A stretch of 64,000 nucleotides of DNA, taken from the NCBI GenBank assembly GCA_047975215.1, contig JBKEDD010000130.1, positions 1 through 64,000 of the forward strand, given 5' to 3'. Of the stretch, positions 61,426 through 64,000 are shown piece after piece; position 1 is the stretch's first letter, and every line of letters begins with the position of its first letter. The translations under genes and the position numbers were made by a program. Origin of the DNA: JAGRMG01 sp047975215. GTDB taxonomy: Bacteria; Pseudomonadota; Alphaproteobacteria; Rhodobacterales; Rhodobacteraceae. The notes under the pieces were generated by a model. That model was not told the origin of the DNA. It saw only the letters and a program-made list of their open reading frames with translations, and searched no databases.

Positions 61426-62519
61426 TCCTGGATTTCTATTTCGCCCGGCGCTTTGTCCAGAGCTTCCTGACAATCGGCGCGGTGTTCCTGACGCTGATCC
61501 TGCTGATCGACCTGATCGAACAGTTGCGCCGCTTCGAAGGGGTCGAGGTCAGATTCGGCCAGTTGTTCCGGCTGACCCTGCTGAACGCGCCGGCCGCTCT
61601 CAGCGAGATATTGCCGCTGCTGATGATCCTGTCCACCATCGTACTGTTCGTCGGACTGGCGCGCAGCAGCGAACTTGTCGTGACCCGCGCCGCCGGACGC
61701 TCGGGCATCCGGGCGCTGACCGCCCCCGTGGCGGTGGCGCTGCTGATCGGCGGGCTGGCGGTCAGCACGCTCAACCCGATCGTCGCCGCGACCTCGAACC
61801 GCTATCGGCAATTGTCGGACACCTACCGCACGGGCGGGCCGTCGGTGGTGTCGCTGACGGGCGAAGGCGTGTGGCTGCGCCAGGGCAGCGAGCGTGGCCA
61901 GTCGGTGATCCACGCGACCGGCTATTCCGGCGACCCCATCACGCTGCTGGACGTCACCATCGTCAGCTATGCGCCCGGGGGCGGCCCGGTGCGTCAGATC
62001 ATCGCCGAAAGCGCGGCGCTCGAACCGGACGCCTGGCAGCTGAACCATGCGAAGGTATGGCCGCTGACGCCGGGGCTGAACCCGGAAATCACATCGTCCA
62101 CGCACGAGACGTTGCGCATTCCCACCACGCTGACCGAAGAGCGCGTGCGCGACAGCCTGGGCAGCCCGTCGGGCATTTCCATCTACGATCTGCCCCAGAC
62201 CATGCGGCAACTCAACGAAGCCGGGTTTTCCACCCGGCGGCATCAGGTCTGGTTCCAGGCCGAACTGGCGCGGCCGCTGTTTCTGGTGGCCATGGTGCTG
62301 GTGGGCGCGGCGTTCACCATGCGCCACGCCCGGCTTGGCGGCATCGGGGTTTCGGTTCTGGCCTCGGTTCTGCTGGGATTCGCGTTGTATTTCATCCGCA
62401 ATTTCGCGCAGATCCTGGGTGAAAACGGCCAGATCCCGGTGCCGCTGGCAGCCTGGGCGCCGCCGGTCGCCGCGATCCTGCTGACCTACGGGCTGCTGCT
62501 GCACGCGGAGGACGGATGA
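61422..62519 (+). CDS. lptG: LPS export ABC transporter permease LptG
   Basis: 365 residues, same YjgP/YjgQ fold: membrane segments near 12-34, 60-85, 95-118, a periplasmic jellyroll domain (about 130-260) and three C-terminal segments (about 275-365). It forms the LptFG heterodimer with LptF. Overlaps both neighbours by 4 bp (ATGA), so lptF-lptG-lptD are coupled. lptB/lptC are elsewhere. Confidence 0.94.
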   Translation: MILDFYFARRFVQSFLTIGAVFLTLILLIDLIEQLRRFEGVEVRFGQLFRLTLLNAPAALSEILPLLMILSTIVLFVGLARSSELVVTRAAGRSGIRALTAPVAVALLIGGLAVSTLNPIVAATSNRYRQLSDTYRTGGPSVVSLTGEGVWLRQGSERGQSVIHATGYSGDPITLLDVTIVSYAPGGGPVRQIIAESAALEPDAWQLNHAKVWPLTPGLNPEITSSTHETLRIPTTLTEERVRDSLGSPSGISIYDLPQTMRQLNEAGFSTRRHQVWFQAELARPLFLVAMVLVGAAFTMRHARLGGIGVSVLASVLLGFALYFIRNFAQILGENGQIPVPLAAWAPPVAAILLTYGLLLHAEDG

Positions 62520-64000
62520 GACCGGTCGCTAGCGCATATCTGCCGGCCGCTCTGGTCCGCACTCTCGCGTCGGGGCTGCTCTGGCTGCTGCTGGCCTCCG
62601 CGGGGGGGGCACAGCAAGCGTCAGGGGACGGGGCCGGGCAAGAAGCACCCGCCATGCTGGTGGCCGACCGGGTGTTCGTCACCGCCGACCGCAGACTGGT
62701 CGCGCAAGGCAATGTCGAGGCGTTCCAGGGCGACACGCGCCTGCGCGCCAGTCGCATCACCTTCGATCGCGCCAGCGGCAGCCTGACCATCGAGGGCCCG
62801 ATCCGCATCGACCAGGGCGGCACCATGACCGTGCTGGCCAGTGCCGCCGAGATGGATAACGGGTTGCGCAACGGCATCCTGACAGGCGCGCGCATGGTGA
62901 TGGACCAGCAGTTGCAGTTGGCCGCGGTGCAGATGACGCGCGTCGGCGGGCGCTATACGCAACTGTTCAAGACCGCGGTCACATCCTGCCAGGTCTGCGC
63001 CGATGGCCGGCCGCCACTGTGGCAGATCCGCGCCCGCAAGGTGACGCACGACCAGCTTGAGCGGCAATTGTATTTCGAAGGAGCGCAGCTTCGGGTTCTG
63101 GACGTGCCGGTTTTCTACTTTCCGGCCCTGCGCCTACCGGATCCGACGCTGGAACGTGCCACCGGCTTTCTGATCCCTTCGATACGCAGCACCTCGCAAC
63201 TCGGAATCGGGGTAAAGACACCGTATTTCTTCCGTATCGGCGACAGCAAGGACGTGACGCTTGCGCCCTATGTCTCGGGCAAGACCAAAACGCTCGACTA
63301 CCGCTATCGGCAGGCGTTCCGGCGTGGCACCATCGCGTTCGAGGGCGCAACGACCCGCGACGAACTGATCCCGGGCGAGGACCGGGGCTATCTGTTCGGC
63401 GAAGGGCTGTTCGAACTGAGCGGCGGTTTCCTGCTCGACTTCGAGATCAAGACCACCTCCGACGACGCATATCTGGTGGATTACGGCCTGCCCGACTATG
63501 ACCGCCTGCGCAGCAAGCTGGCGCTCACCCGGGTCCGGCGCGACAGTTTCTTCGGCGCCTCGCTGAACCACTACGAATCGCTGCGCGATGGCGAGAACGA
63601 GGACACGCTACCCACCAACGTCGCCGATATCGCCTGGCAGCGGCGGTTCTTTCCCCGTGGCATCGGTGGCGAACTGCGCCTGTCGCTGGATGCACACGCG
63701 CACCACCGCACATCGAACGCCGACATCCTGGGCCGCGATGTGCGGCGCGCGACCGCCGACCTTGAATGGCGTCGCAACTGGATCTTCGCGGGCGGGCTTC
63801 GGGCCGACTGGCGCATGGGGTTTTCCGCCGACAGCTTCGATATCGGCGACGACAGCACCTTTCCCGGCCGTGCCGACATCGCGACACCGCGGGCGGCCCT
63901 GACGCTGCGATATCCGATGACCCGCACCGATGCGGCCGGTGCCACGCATTTCCTTGAACCAATTCTGCAACTGGGCTGGAGCGATGTGCATGGTGGTGCC
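62516..64000 (+). CDS. lptD: LPS assembly outer-membrane protein LptD (N-terminal 495 codons, cut by window end)
   Basis: Signal peptide about residues 1-33. The N-terminal beta-jellyroll/OstA domain starts near MLVADRVFVTADRRLVAQGN and contains RLRASRITFDRASGSLTIEGP. Two cysteines at TSCQVC (about 158-161) could be part of the disulfide that links jellyroll and barrel; the beta-barrel begins near residue 210 and is truncated. LptD with LptE inserts LPS into the outer leaflet. ATG 62516 overlaps the lptG stop. The lptF-lptG-lptD order places two permeases and the outer-membrane translocon in one operon. Confidence 0.93.
   Translation, partial: MRPVASAYLPAALVRTLASGLLWLLLASAGGAQQASGDGAGQEAPAMLVADRVFVTADRRLVAQGNVEAFQGDTRLRASRITFDRASGSLTIEGPIRIDQGGTMTVLASAAEMDNGLRNGILTGARMVMDQQLQLAAVQMTRVGGRYTQLFKTAVTSCQVCADGRPPLWQIRARKVTHDQLERQLYFEGAQLRVLDVPVFYFPALRLPDPTLERATGFLIPSIRSTSQLGIGVKTPYFFRIGDSKDVTLAPYVSGKTKTLDYRYRQAFRRGTIAFEGATTRDELIPGEDRGYLFGEGLFELSGGFLLDFEIKTTSDDAYLVDYGLPDYDRLRSKLALTRVRRDSFFGASLNHYESLRDGENEDTLPTNVADIAWQRRFFPRGIGGELRLSLDAHAHHRTSNADILGRDVRRATADLEWRRNWIFAGGLRADWRMGFSADSFDIGDDSTFPGRADIATPRAALTLRYPMTRTDAAGATHFLEPILQLGWSDVHGGA

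Overview
The window is a chromosomal segment of a high-G+C alphaproteobacterium, almost certainly a marine-type member of the Rhodobacterales (Rhodobacteraceae/Roseobacter group). The evidence is gene order (ppiD-trpE, trpG-trpD-trpC-moaC-moeA-lexA, comEC/gltX/gltA, rpoH/rluD), an alphaproteobacterial GAAC-N7-GAAC SOS box in front of lexA, several protein families typical of that order (DUF6476, DUF6314, H-NOX plus diguanylate cyclase), and a clear dddP gene for DMSP cleavage. I found no insertion sequence, prophage, CRISPR array, rRNA or tRNA. Coding density is very high and many genes are joined by 4-bp ATGA overlaps.

Layout. 0-5.3 kb: purine salvage (gpt), a PLP aminotransferase, a periplasmic folding factor and trpE. 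5.4-15.3 kb: lytic transglycosylase, ssb, a site-2 protease with CBS domains, the shikimate pair aroK-aroB, an envelope protein, xerD, a CorC-like protein and a BT1-type transporter. 15.5-22.3 kb: a more accessory stretch with a dimethylglycine-dehydrogenase-like flavoprotein, a MobA-like nucleotidyltransferase, a Hint-domain protein, an 850-bp AT-richer non-coding gap, and a two-gene BKACE plus class-III aminotransferase operon. 22.3-34 kb: a divergent polysaccharide deacetylase, trpGDC-moaC-moeA, lexA, comEC, gltX and gltA. 34-41.4 kb: an RTX-like protein, a corrinoid protein with DUF1638, a DksA-type zinc finger, rpoH, rluD, and a diguanylate cyclase with its H-NOX partner.

41.5-51 kb: DUF4153 membrane protein; a non-pyrrolysine MttB-family methyltransferase and a DUF3445 (HODM-type) N-demethylase, both divergent from dddP; then 5-formyl-THF cyclo-ligase, an alpha/beta-hydrolase-OsmC fusion, and a small-periplasmic-protein/cupredoxin/ECF-sigma operon in which the sigma gene carries a one-base frameshift. 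51-64 kb: bioY, a methyltransferase, ndk, an ABC-F ATPase, MarC, a retropepsin-like protease, a phasin-like protein, pepA-VOC-holC, and lptF-lptG-lptD (the last cut by the window end).

Functional theme. Several genes act on methylated osmolytes and one-carbon units: dddP (DMSP to acrylate plus DMS), MttB homolog, corrinoid methyl carrier, DUF1638, DUF3445, the GcvT-domain flavoprotein and 5-formyl-THF cyclo-ligase. I infer a methylated-onium/C1 network spread over about 30 kb; the actual substrates of the MttB, DUF3445 and flavoprotein members cannot be read from sequence. Regulatory signals seen directly include the LexA box over the lexA promoter, a heat-shock (sigma-32 type) promoter in front of rpoH, a probable ECF-type promoter before the cupredoxin operon, and several strong hairpins at gene ends.
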